Positions 12,101-21,300 of a stretch of DNA of 64,000 nt are shown in pieces. The position numbers and the translations under genes were made by a program. Below the pieces are notes generated by a model. It had not been told where the DNA came from. It did not search any database and was given only the letters and a program-made list of their open reading frames with translations. The number at the start of each line of letters is the position of its first letter. Position 1 is the stretch's first letter. The DNA is taken from assembly GCA_015680685.1 (NCBI GenBank), contig MNCI01001939.1, positions 95,727 to 159,726 of the forward strand. The letters are read 5' to 3'. This DNA comes from Gnetum montanum (lineage: Eukaryota; Streptophyta; Gnetopsida; Gnetales; Gnetaceae).

Positions 12101-12422
12101 TCAAAGCATTGGGAAAATACAGTGTAGTTGACCCTGAACTCTGCAAGCATTACGTGGAAATAGTATGTAAAAGCACCCATTGTTACACAACAGTACAGTC
12201 AAGCAATCATAGTAAGCCAACAATCATAATGGTGGGGATGAGTAGGACATCCTAAGAAGCCTTAGTTAGCCATGGGAGGACCCATTGCTTAAAACTTCAT
12301 CCATAATGAATTTGACTTTTGGTATACTATATTAAGATATGTACTATCTAGAAGCTCTATTTTATTAAAATATACATTTAAGGAGAATTCGGTAGATAGT
12401 CACCTGTTAAAAATAATCATCA
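9195..12422 (+). repeat. Right copy of the segmental duplication
   Basis: Same-orientation partner of 2340-5575. This copy keeps the open, correctly spliced phosphatase gene. Homology fades after about 12422. Confidence 0.8.
9316..10942 (+). CDS. HAD phosphatase, PHOSPHO1/PECP1 (phosphoethanolamine/phosphocholine or pyrophosphatase) type
   Basis: Five exons fit together with consistent phases and GT-AG introns: 9316-9486, 9660-9781, 10276-10480, 10573-10700, 10801-10942, encoding 255 residues. Family hallmarks are the catalytic DFDLT (residues 21-25, nucleophile Asp21), LPWNSSM (51-57), LRIVSDAN (101-108), the Cys cluster CPLCPPNMC (157-165), YVGDGNGDFCPSL (184-196) with metal-binding Asp187/Asp191, and a C-terminal EAQVHGW-type motif. 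Plant relatives (Arabidopsis PECP1, PS2) are soluble Mg-dependent phosphatases of about 280 residues, many induced by phosphate starvation. They act on phosphoethanolamine, phosphocholine or pyrophosphate; which substrate applies here cannot be read from sequence. The start is the ATG after GTGTGGCA, conserved in the pseudogene. The usual DxDxT Lys is Leu, also in the pseudogene. The promoter lacks the TATA box kept in the pseudogene copy. Confidence 0.88.
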
Positions 12423-13500
12423 AATCAAATCATATGCAAACTCTAATGAGTTAGCATTGTTGGAGTAAATGCAATCATGATGAATTAGTATTTTAAAAAA
12501 TTGCCGTGTGAAAACATATTTCTAAATGTATTTGGAATTACTTAATTGGTAAATTTGTCGCTTTGTAAATTAAAGTACTATGTTTATTATCTTATTAGTA
12601 AAGTTATACCAAAGTACTATTCTAGCCAAGTATCTAAAATATGTGTTTTACAATATCTCTAAATCCTAGAAGGAGAGCTTCATAACTATGGTAGCATTTT
12701 TTAAAAGCACATGACCACCTCAGTTACAACCACAATGCACTTGAATCCTTAGAAAATGATTCAAAGACATTATAAGAAGATTTATTATTTTATAAAATGA
12801 GGAAAAATAGATAAACAAATTTGATCTAGACAACCATGAAGAATGTGCCTTCATTTCTACTTACATTTTTAAAGAAACTAAAATAGAAGTAAAATTATGT
12901 AAACTTGTGTTTATTTTGCTTGTAATTGATGTTAACTATGTCCTCCAATTTTGAAATCTATATTATTAATCCCTCCTCCTCAGCTACAATTATTTCAAAC
13001 AAAATGAGAGAGAGAGAGAATTTCTGGGTTTCACAACAGATTGCATCACTACGTTAACTGAACCAACAATTCCAAAATAGTATGTATGAAATAACACAAA
13101 CCCAGTGTACCAAACAAGAATGGGAGAAAATCGTAGCTGGTTCATTCAAATCCAACTACAATTCCATTCCGTGATGTGGCCACTGCAACTATTGACATCT
13201 TCTTGTCTACTTTGTCAATGCAATCCAATCCAAAGAGTTATGAAATTTAACTCCACTTAGCAAATTGTTGTTTTGACTATAAACTTGCAGGTGTAACTCT
13301 TCCACACTGTCGGAATTGTAGAAACCCATTTTCTGAAGATGGCAGCATTCTATCACCAAAATTTCTTACTCTCAAGTTTAATGATACAACTTTACTAATG
13401 ACTAGTTGCAGATTGGCAGTGAATTTGGCCAACAATGAATGTGATGACATGCAATTAGAGCCCAAATTCAACAAATAATTTGGTTATTTAGTTGGCATTC
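10943..13500. other. Duplicated 3' flank then intergenic, no gene seen
   Basis: To about 12422 this matches the flank of the left duplicate. The remainder is AT-rich with no supportable coding or RNA gene. Confidence 0.6.
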
Positions 13501-13534
13501 CGTGTTGAACCAGAGGGGGTGGGTTTGATTCCTA

Positions 13535-13944
13535 AAGCCGGAGAGTTTGACCCCTACCGTTTACATAACTGGTAGATCTGCATTTACAAATATCAAGATC
13601 TATCACTCAGCAAATTCCTGATCAACAACACTCCATTTTGACAAACTTTGTGGGTTTACCAGTCAAGAAACATGTTCGATGTTTTGTTTTCTTCAACCGC
13701 CGGCAGGTTTGACTCCTACCCTCCGTATAGTTGTTAGATCTCGACTTCTCTCAACCGAAAAGAAACAAACAAAAAGGAGTATATTGATATTGGTAAAGAC
13801 GTTCGTTACTAACCAAGAAGTTCGGAAATTTGACACAATCTGTGGTTTAACAGTAAGAAAACGTGTTTAATTCCTCTCGCCGGCGGTTTCGATTCTTACT
13901 GTGCACATTACCGATATCCACCGCCGGCCTGTTTGATTCCTACC
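13535..13944. repeat. Imperfect repeat array with GCCGG-GTTTGATTCCTACC motifs
   Basis: Four related motifs occur at about 13537, 13699, 13879 and 13923, with the pattern GCCGGnnnGTTTGAnTCCTACC. The second and third are preceded by matching blocks (GGTTTACCAGTCAAGAAACATG at 13653, GGTTTAACAGTAAGAAAACG at 13842), giving an imperfect period of about 185 bp. GGTTTGATTCC resembles a tRNA B box, but no complete A-box partner is clear. An old satellite or SINE-derived array is possible. Confidence 0.55.
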
Positions 13945-14253
13945 GATATCGAAAATCTATACTAAAGAATGCTATGATTTTGACAAAATTCATTGAATTA
14001 CAACTTAAGAATCATTTTCAGAGTGAAATTTGTTACCAGTAAGTGGACCGGGAATCATCACTGAAAGCAGTGGACTGACCGGGAATCATCACTCAAAGCA
14101 GTGGAATCGGAAGTGGGACTAGGATTTTATGTCCAGAGTGTTTACGCTCAAACTAATACCACATTCATCATTTTTATGTCTTTATCCGGATTGGCTAACT
14201 AACGTCAAAACTGTGGAATTGATAGCATATTTTTACACCATAAATCCAATTAA

Positions 14254-14343
14254 CAATGAGGTGTTAGCTTAGAGTTACCCTATGTCATAGGTTCAATTAT
14301 ATTGGGTAGTACTAAGTTATAAATTTCTATAAAATCTTGGGGT
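14254..14343 (+). mobile_element. tRNA-derived SINE-like element, copy 1
   Basis: ATGAGGTGTTAGCTTAGAG is followed by ATAGGTTCAATT and a tail ACTAAGTTATAAATT...ATCTTGGGG. The order and tail match the reverse complements of copies 2 (19149-19262) and 3 (19828-19943). The A box is degenerate here, but the B-box-like GGTTCAA is the best of the three copies. It lies just outside the LINE insertion site. Confidence 0.6.
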
Positions 14344-14506
14344 ATACGTATGTTTCATTTATTTTGGATTCCAACTTTTTGGGGGGGGTGTCAACCCCAA
14401 AAAGAGAATTTTATTAATTAAATGAGATTAAGTACATGATCAACATCTGAACATATTGATGGTTAAATAGGGAGAAGAACAATGTCAAATGCAAATGTTG
14501 AAGGAA

Positions 14507-14733
14507 AACATCTTGAAACATAAACCTTCACATAGTGTAGGAGTACATTCCAAAAAGCAACCTCATGCTAGGAATCACTAAGAACTCCAAGTTAATAAGA
14601 CCAGGGGAACAACGGGAACAACATCTTGAAACATAAACCTTCACATAGTGTAGGAGTACATTCCAAAAAGCAACCTCATGCTAGGAATCACTAAGAACTC
14701 CAAGTTAATAAGACCAGGGGAACAACGGGGAAC
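14507..14733. repeat. 113-bp tandem duplication in the LINE 3' region
   Basis: AACATCTTGAAACATAAACC begins at 14507 and again at 14620; both units run almost identically through AATAAGACCAGGGGAACAACG. The near-identity implies a recent event compared with the age of the LINE. Confidence 0.9.
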
Positions 14734-14967
14734 AACAGAGAGCTAAAAATGCTCAAAATTATGATGAAACACTCCGATGTAGCAAATCAAGATGGGGAAG
14801 AGTGCGCGAATTGGTGTATCTACTCCAAGGCTGCAAACAATAAAACAACTGATTAGTATCCAACTTTAACTTAGAAGTGTGAGATATAATTTGGAAATGC
14901 ACAAGGCGAAGAATTTGAAATTTTTCCATAATAGTTAAATGGTTAGAGTTAGACGAATCAGTGTTCT

Positions 14968-15365
14968 NNNNNNNNNNNNNNNNNNNNNNNNNNNNNNNNN
15001 NNNNNNNNNNNNNNNNNNNNNNNNNNNNNNNNNNNNNNNNNNNNNNNNNNNNNNNNNNNNNNNNNNNNNNNNNNNNNNNNNNNNNNNNNNNNNNNNNNNN
15101 NNNNNNNNNNNNNNNNNNNNNNNNNNNNNNNNNNNNNNNNNNNNNNNNNNNNNNNNNNNNNNNNNNNNNNNNNNNNNNNNNNNNNNNNNNNNNNNNNNNN
15201 NNNNNNNNNNNNNNNNNNNNNNNNNNNNNNNNNNNNNNNNNNNNNNNNNNNNNNNNNNNNNNNNNNNNNNNNNNNNNNNNNNNNNNNNNNNNNNNNNNNN
15301 NNNNNNNNNNNNNNNNNNNNNNNNNNNNNNNNNNNNNNNNNNNNNNNNNNNNNNNNNNNNNNNNN
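14968..15365. other. Assembly gap (398 N)
   Basis: Unknown sequence. It probably hides the beginning of the LTR that resumes at 15366, since the first 200 or so bases of that LTR type are missing. Confidence 0.95.
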
Positions 15366-15966
15366 TTTTTGTCTCCTATGCTAACAAGGTGAAGGGTTGA
15401 GAAACTAATTACTAACTCTAACTAATGAACTAAGTCTAAATTACCTAGCATCAACATCTGTTCCCACTTACTGTACACACCCTGAACCGATGCAACCTTG
15501 GCTACCAAACGCTAATCGTTGCTAGGATCACCAAGCGTAATGCACGTGCTCGAAGTGGTCGTACTAAGGCACTTAACTAAGAGAGAAGGGTTGAGAAGGA
15601 ATTAAGAACTAATAAAGCATGTAAATAACAAATAATAAATAACAATAATAAAATCCTATTCCATGCACTGCATGGTTTATCCAAGAAGCTCATCTTTATT
15701 CCTGTACACAAACTTGTGTTCAAGTTCACTTTGGGACTCCTACTGCTAGCACATGGAAAATATTCTATCTCTGGAGTGATCAATCTACCAGAGTTTTCCT
15801 ACTGTCTAGCCTAGGATGAGGAAATAAGGGAGAGCCGCCTCTTATTTATAGATATGACGACGCATCGTGATATCGCGTATGCGATATCGTAGGGGAAGAC
15901 GAAATATTACGTACGTGATATCGCAAGGGATGCGATATCGCGGCCCATGCGATATCATGTCCCATT
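15366..15966 (-). mobile_element. Athila-like LTR inserted in the LINE (probably solo)
   Basis: Matches the LTRs of element B from about 62880 to the 3' side: CTAAGTCTAAATTA, CCAAACGCTAATCGTT, GCTCGAAGTGGTCGTACT, GGAGTGATCAATCT and the minus-strand TATA box at 15841-15850 (CTTATTTATA), followed by five GATATC-centred palindromes. About 300 bp of the family consensus (the TAGCCGTACAC repeats) is deleted. No internal element sequence adjoins it, so a solo LTR is likely. The left end falls in the N gap. Confidence 0.8.
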
Positions 15967-15999
15967 AGTAGGCCTTGATGAAGGAGGCACCAAGAAATT

Positions 16000-18200
16000 G
16001 TTTAATTTTTGGAAGAGTCGGAAGGCTCCAAACTCGTGAGAAGAGGGAGAGCCAAAACTGTTCAGACTCTTCTTTGTGCCATGATCTATTGCAGTGATTA
16101 ACAATCATAGAGGAATCATGCAACAACTGAAAGGGCACATGTGGTTTATAGGGTAGAAGGTTTGATCCATTAATTCGCTAAAGACCATGGAAGAGACTAG
16201 GAACCGAAGCATCCAAATGCAAGTACTGATGAATGAAGTAATAAAGTCTGTCAAGGTAGTGGTGCATAGTTTTGGAAGCCCCATATAAGTTTTCGAACAT
16301 ATCCCAAGTAATCCACTAATTGGTGAGACGAAGACATCTAAGGGAAACAACTCCCTTTTGAAACCAAATGGTGGCTGTCCTGGCATTTGAGGTGGCTAGA
16401 GGAGTAGGCGAAAGGGGCAGCCACCAAGGGCAAATCTTAGAAAGGAGAGTAGGATTGATATGAACATTATTCCAATTCACATGAGAATGTAAGACCTGCC
16501 AAGCCTTCCAAATTCTTTTGAAAACATGTGTTCTTGGAATGATAATGTCATGAGGAGAAAGGATCCAATTAACAGGGTGGATACCCTTCCAAATGGACTT
16601 ATTCTTAAGGAATTCTTGTTGAAGCCTTAACTAAAGAAGATTCCCAATAATATTGGGGGCATCCAAGTGCTGAACCAACCACTTAGCAACAAGGGTGAGA
16701 CCTTGCTTAAAGGAGTTCAAAAGGCCCAATCCACCTTTGTTCTTAGGAAGAGTTACTATATTCCAGGCAACACAATGAAAGCCTTTTTGGGAGTCTTTAG
16801 ATGACCACATGAAGTCTTGAAATAATCATTTAAGCTTTTGATAAGAAGCATGGGAAGGGGTCCAACATGACGAATAATAAACGTGGGTAGAGGCACAAAT
16901 AGATTTACAGATGAGATACTTATCGGCGAGGGTGAGGGTTTTGGTTTTCCATTTTTTGATTTTCCTTTGAATTCGAGAAAGTACTTGGTCCTAGAGTTCT
17001 GAAGTTGGGGCTCTAAAGCAAAAAGGAATTTCCAAGAGCTTAATGATTTCATGATCTTGAGTACGCTTCCAACTATAATTGGAAAAATGGTTGTAGTTAT
17101 TGGTGAAGCTATATACTGAAGATTTACACCAATTTATAACAGATCTAGAGAGGGAGCAATATTGCTCAACTCGAGACAAGAGACGTTGCACATTAATAGC
17201 ATTGTTTTGAATAAGGAAAAATGAGTCATTAGCAAAATGCATATTGAGGAGAAGATAGATGAACCCCAGATAAAACATTGTTTTGAATATCCAAGTTGAT
17301 TTGATGACAGAGAAAATCAGTAGCAATGATGAAGAGGTAAGGAGCAAGAGGGCAACCTTCGTTAACAGACCTATGAATAGAAAAGGGAGAAGTGATGCCG
17401 AAGGAAGTCGTGATTCGCGTAGTAGCATCTGAGAATAAGCATTCTACCATATGAATGAACTTAGGGCCAAAACCCAATTTAGTCATGGTTTGGATAATGA
17501 AGTCCCACTTAATATTATCATAGGCTTTAGCATAGTCAACTTCATCAGGAGGATATCCTCACCCTCATCCTCAACCCACTTAAGATCTTCACAAGCAACC
17601 ACCAGATTATTTAATATGTATCTTCTTGGGACAAAGCTAGTCTGCTGGGGGGAAATAATAAGAGTAAGGATTTTCTTTAATCACAAAGCCAAACATTTAG
17701 CCCAAATTTTGTAAACCACATTAAGTAAGGTGATAGGTCACCAATTGGAGATACAAGTAGGATCTCCCGATTTAGGGAGAAGATGAATAATCCCTTGGTT
17801 TAAGATTGGTCCCAAAGAACCAGTAAGCGTAGCCTCTTTGATAACATGGAAGAGGTCAGAACCAACCAAATCCCAATGCTTTTGGAAAAATTCGACTGGA
17901 AAACCATCATAACCAGGGCCTTTCCCAGGGCTTAGGTTAAAGCAAGCCTATCGAAGCTCAGCTAGAGTAATATTGGCTTCTAAAATTGTCAGCATAGAAG
18001 AATTAACCAGTCTAGGATAATTTAGAGTGGCGGCCACGAAGGATGTGGGATCCATAGGAGTAGTGGTGAATAAGGCTTCAAAGTGTTCCTTAAGGTAAGA
18101 GAGAAGACTATTTTGGTCAGTGATAATGGATCCATTTATGGAGAGTTTATCTAAAGAGGGTGAAGGGGAGGACTGGTTAAGGTACTTAAAGTATTCCTTA
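16000..18200 (-). pseudogene. LINE reverse transcriptase and C-terminal region (fossil)
   Basis: Read 5' to 3' on the minus strand. GYDGFPVEFFQKHWDLVGSD near 17890 is the start of the RT domain. WSPITLLNVVYKIWAKCLAL near 17720 is the conserved I-x-x-W-R-P-I-x-L-L-N block. AYDNIKWDFIIQTM near 17500 and EGCPLAPYLF near 17355 follow. The catalytic FADD block reads FANDSFF near 17225, so one catalytic Asp is replaced. Frame changes occur between these blocks. The segment 16400-16000 resembles the zf-RVT-like end of plant LINEs. Confidence 0.8.
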
Positions 18201-18232
18201 CATTGCTCATCTTGAATGTTAAGCCAAGTGAG

Positions 18233-18959
18233 TCAACTTTTAATCAAGGCACCTTGTGCCTTATATACTTCCCAATGTTGAAAGGCTATACAGGCTCTAG
18301 CAAGCTCCCCTTGTAGGGGACTATTGAAGGGATCATCAATTAGTTTGGTCGTAAGGTGCTCAATGGTAGAGCATATGTTGGAGTACTCTTGCTGAGAACG
18401 AGAGGCAACTTCCTTACCATAATGATGGGCAAGATTCCTAACTCTACTAGTAGTCCAAAGCCACCAGTGGATCCAACCCTTTGGACCTAAGGATCTAGGT
18501 TCAACGTTCCAAAGGCTAGAAAGAAGTTGTTGGGCAGAAGGAGAAGAGAAACATTGACTATGTAGCCTAAAGAGATGATAATTCCATCGTTGGTGGTCAT
18601 TATGGATCTGCATAGATAAAGTAATGGGGAAATGATCATATAAGGTTGCGTTTTGGTGGACTTTAGTAGTAGAAAGGGTCTGCCAAACAGAAAGAGTGGA
18701 AAAATAATATCTATCTAACCGAATATAAATGCGAGCCTGCCCCTTATGAAGATTGTTCCAAGTGAAGCTATTAAGAGAGCCACTAGCAGTGACTGCGATG
18801 CCATCCAAAAGATAGAAACATTTCTTAAAATTTGACTAGGCTTGATATTCATGATGAGGAAGTTGAGAGAAAACACCCCCAAGCTTATCATGAGAGAATT
18901 CCATCATGTTCAAATCACCACCAAAAATCCAAGGAATAGACAGGAGGCTATGAGTGAGT
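18233..18959 (-). pseudogene. LINE endonuclease domain, C-terminal part
   Basis: Reads SIPWIFGGDLNMMEFSHDKL, then a stop, then an open stretch of 191 codons with LLDGIAVTASGSLNSFTWNN, RIYIRLDRYYFS and a DHFPI motif. These correspond to the exonuclease-endonuclease-phosphatase fold of plant LINE ORF2 (GGDFN, RLDR, SDH/DH-P). The N-terminal catalytic half is absent because the insertion is truncated here. Confidence 0.8.
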
Positions 18960-19148
18960 GGATTCCAACTTTTGAATCTAACTTGCTACTTGTTTCAATG
19001 ATTTTGGATTCCAACTCTTGAATCCAACTTGCTACTTGTGAATTACATACCCAATGCTTTACTCACACACTATTGTATTATAAAAAAGTGTTAAAAAAAA
19101 GATATAAAGATAATGCAATTTATAAATAGGCCTTTTGGGTAGAATTTC

Positions 19149-19262
19149 CCCAAGATATATAATCCAATTAGAACTTTATATAACTTAGTATTGCACACTT
19201 GGATTAACCCATGACCTGGAGCTTCCAAACCAAGTGTCTTACCACTAGGCTAACACTTCATT
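19149..19262 (-). mobile_element. tRNA-derived SINE-like element, copy 2
   Basis: On the minus strand it begins AATGAAGTGTTAGCCTAGTGG. TAGCCTAGTGG fits the tRNA A-box consensus TRGCnnAGYnGG. GGGTTAATCC follows about 33 bases later as a degenerate B box, and the tail is ACTAAGTTATATAAAGTTC...ATATCTTGGGG. It is closely similar to copy 3. Confidence 0.7.
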
Positions 19263-19683
19263 GTTTTTTTTTTGGTGGAATGTTGATAATTCTGATTTTG
19301 GAAGCATCTTTTGTGATTGTATCATTAGGCTAATAAACGTATTTTGGCTAGATTCTGTCACTGTGACTAGTAAATTTTTGACAAATCTAAATTTGAAAGA
19401 TCTTTTGTGATTTGTATTTGTTGATTATTAAAAAAAATATTTATGCTGAAATTGCGTTCATGGTTAGAGTAGATGAATTGCAATGTGTAAGTCATAGGTT
19501 TAAACATATCAGAACACTAACTCAACATTGTTATACCTTTCGATAATATTTCTGATATACTTCCAATATAAAATATACCATGTTTAGCCATATGTCTTGG
19601 GTTTACCTATAATTAAATTCCACATCATTATACTCTTTTGTAATAGTTTAGATATACTTCTAATATAAAATATACCATGTTTT

Positions 19684-20363
19684 TATGAGGTGTGTTGTTA
19701 ATTTTAAGTATAAGACACCTTCACTTTATAATAGTTGCCATGTTGGCAAATTATTCTTGGCATGTTGGCTCAAAATAACAAATCCAAAATATGTAATATG
19801 AAAAAAGAATATGTAATCATTGACACCCCAAGATATATAGTCCAATTAGAACTTTACATACCTCAACATTGCCCATTAGAATCAAACCCATAACATGAAA
19901 CTTCCAAATCAAGTGTCTTACAACTAGGCTAACACCTCATTGTTCATTAATACCAAATTTGACCATGATTATTTATGGATTATAACTCCATAATTGACAT
20001 TTACCCAAAGCATGACATTATGCCCACTATAAAACTAGATCCTTGGGGTGGTCTTATCACATCATCATCATAAATTAAAGGATGTGTGCATCAACACCAA
20101 AGCAAAGGGTATGTGAAGCAAATTCAAGTTGTAGTGTCTTCCTCTTGTGTAAGCTTGATTTAAGCTTATTATAAGTCTCAAAGTAAGAAGGCTTGGATTT
20201 CTAAGGGTTGCTAGAGTTGAAACAATTGCTATAATTTCTCTAGGACAATTATGTTGTCTACCTTGAAGTTATTCTCTATTTTTTAAAAAATAATAATAAT
20301 TTTTACTATTGCTATTTGCTTGTTTACACTTCTCCTACTTTAATGATGCATTAAAAATTAACA
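19684..20363 (+). repeat. Copia 5' LTR (contains SINE)
   Basis: Shares TGTGTTGTTAATTTTAAG, GATTATTTATGGATTA, GTGTAAGCTTGATTTAAG and the end TGCATTAAAAATTAACA with 23819-24344. Its extra length is mostly accounted for by the 116-bp SINE at 19828-19943 plus one target duplication. Confidence 0.9.
19828..19943 (-). mobile_element. tRNA-derived SINE-like element, copy 3, with target-site duplication
   Basis: Inserted in the copia 5' LTR. Flanks TCATTGACACC (19817-19827) and TCATTAATACC (19944-19954) form an imperfect 11-bp target duplication. The 3' LTR keeps the empty site (CCATTAACACCTAATTTGG near 23953). On the minus strand GTGTTAGCCTAGTTG gives an A box and GGGTTTGATTCTA a B box. This supports retroposition of a discrete unit of about 116 bp. 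Confidence 0.8.
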
Positions 20364-20439
20364 TATGATATTAGAGTCTCAATTTTGCTAGTTAAGCTTG
20401 TTCTGGGACTTATAATTCATTACGTATGAGTGTTTCAAG

Positions 20440-21300
20440 ATGATGAGTGGTGCTAAGTACATTGAAGAAATTGAATAGCTCAATGGCAACAACTACACTC
20501 TTTGGAAGCTCAGGATGAAAGATTTCTTGATTTAAATAAAACATGATGTATGCATCATTGGAATTAAACTAGAGAACATGAAAGCTAAAGACTAGAATCA
20601 ATTAGATTGTTTGGCTTTGGGGATAATTTGTAGACATATTTCTAATTTTTCACTTATAAATTTATAAGATGAAAAGATTGCAAAGGGATTATAGGATGCT
20701 ATGGGTAAGATATCAATCTAGTTCTTACTCAAATAAACTACCTTTTAAAAGGCAATTATTGTTGTTAAAGAGATCTGAAAATAATACTATTGCATCTCAT
20801 CTTACTACTTTTCATACTATACTAAGCCAATTGTAATCAATTGGTAGTAAAATGAAAAAAGAAAAAAAAAAGAAATTAATGTATTGCCTTGTTACAATCA
20901 CTTTCTGATTCATGGGACAATATTTTTCAAAATATTACTAGTATAAATACCTCTTTAAAATTTGATGAAGTTGTAGGGTGGCTAATAACTGAAAAACTTT
21001 GAAGAAAGTGCTCTAAGCATGCACCTATTAAAATATCGGTAATTAAAGGACTAGGAAAATAGTAATTAGGTAAATTCTAATAAGAATAATTCCAAATTCA
21101 AGAAAGTTGGAAATGATTCTTTCAAGAGAAAACTTAAGTGTTGGAACTACAAGAAGCATGACCACTTGAAGAAGGATTACAAATTTTTGAAGAAAAAGGA
21201 GAAAGAGGTTGGATCTACTTCCTCTAAGAAAGATGTTGATGAAGAAATACTAGACTTGTGTGCAATCATAACTAGAGGTAACTCTAATTGTAGTTAATAA
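20440..21300 (+). pseudogene. Copia Gag remnant
   Basis: LNGNNYTLWKLRMKDFLI and CLALGIICRHISNFSLINL match the N-terminal and middle parts of plant copia Gag. Near 21140 a degenerate zinc knuckle reads CWNYKKHDHLKKDYK, with two of its Cys positions changed to Tyr. Stops are scattered throughout. Confidence 0.8.

Larger units (their letters stand above)
14380..18959 (-). mobile_element. 5'-truncated LINE (non-LTR retrotransposon)
   Basis: The element is bounded by an exact 14-bp target-site duplication, GGATTCCAACTTTT, at 14366-14379 and 18960-18973. On the minus strand it begins inside the endonuclease domain (GGDLNMMEFSHDKLGG), continues through a reverse transcriptase and zinc-finger-like C-terminal region, and ends with an AATAAAATTCTCTTTTT tail. 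ORF1 and the N-terminal half of the endonuclease are missing, which is typical 5' truncation. A separate LTR and the N gap lie inside it. Many stops and frameshifts show it is inactive. Confidence 0.85.

Noticed and set aside
14939-15400. Open frame across the N gap
   Set aside because: It is open only because Ns have no stop codons; the flanks are LINE and LTR sequence.
15840-15966. CRISPR-like array because of spaced GATATC repeats
   Set aside because: Units are short palindromes with irregular spacing in a plant LTR; no repeat-spacer structure or cas genes.
19828-19943. A functional tRNA gene
   Set aside because: A and B boxes are present only in degenerate form and no cloverleaf acceptor stem can be drawn; flanking target duplication and related copies fit a SINE.
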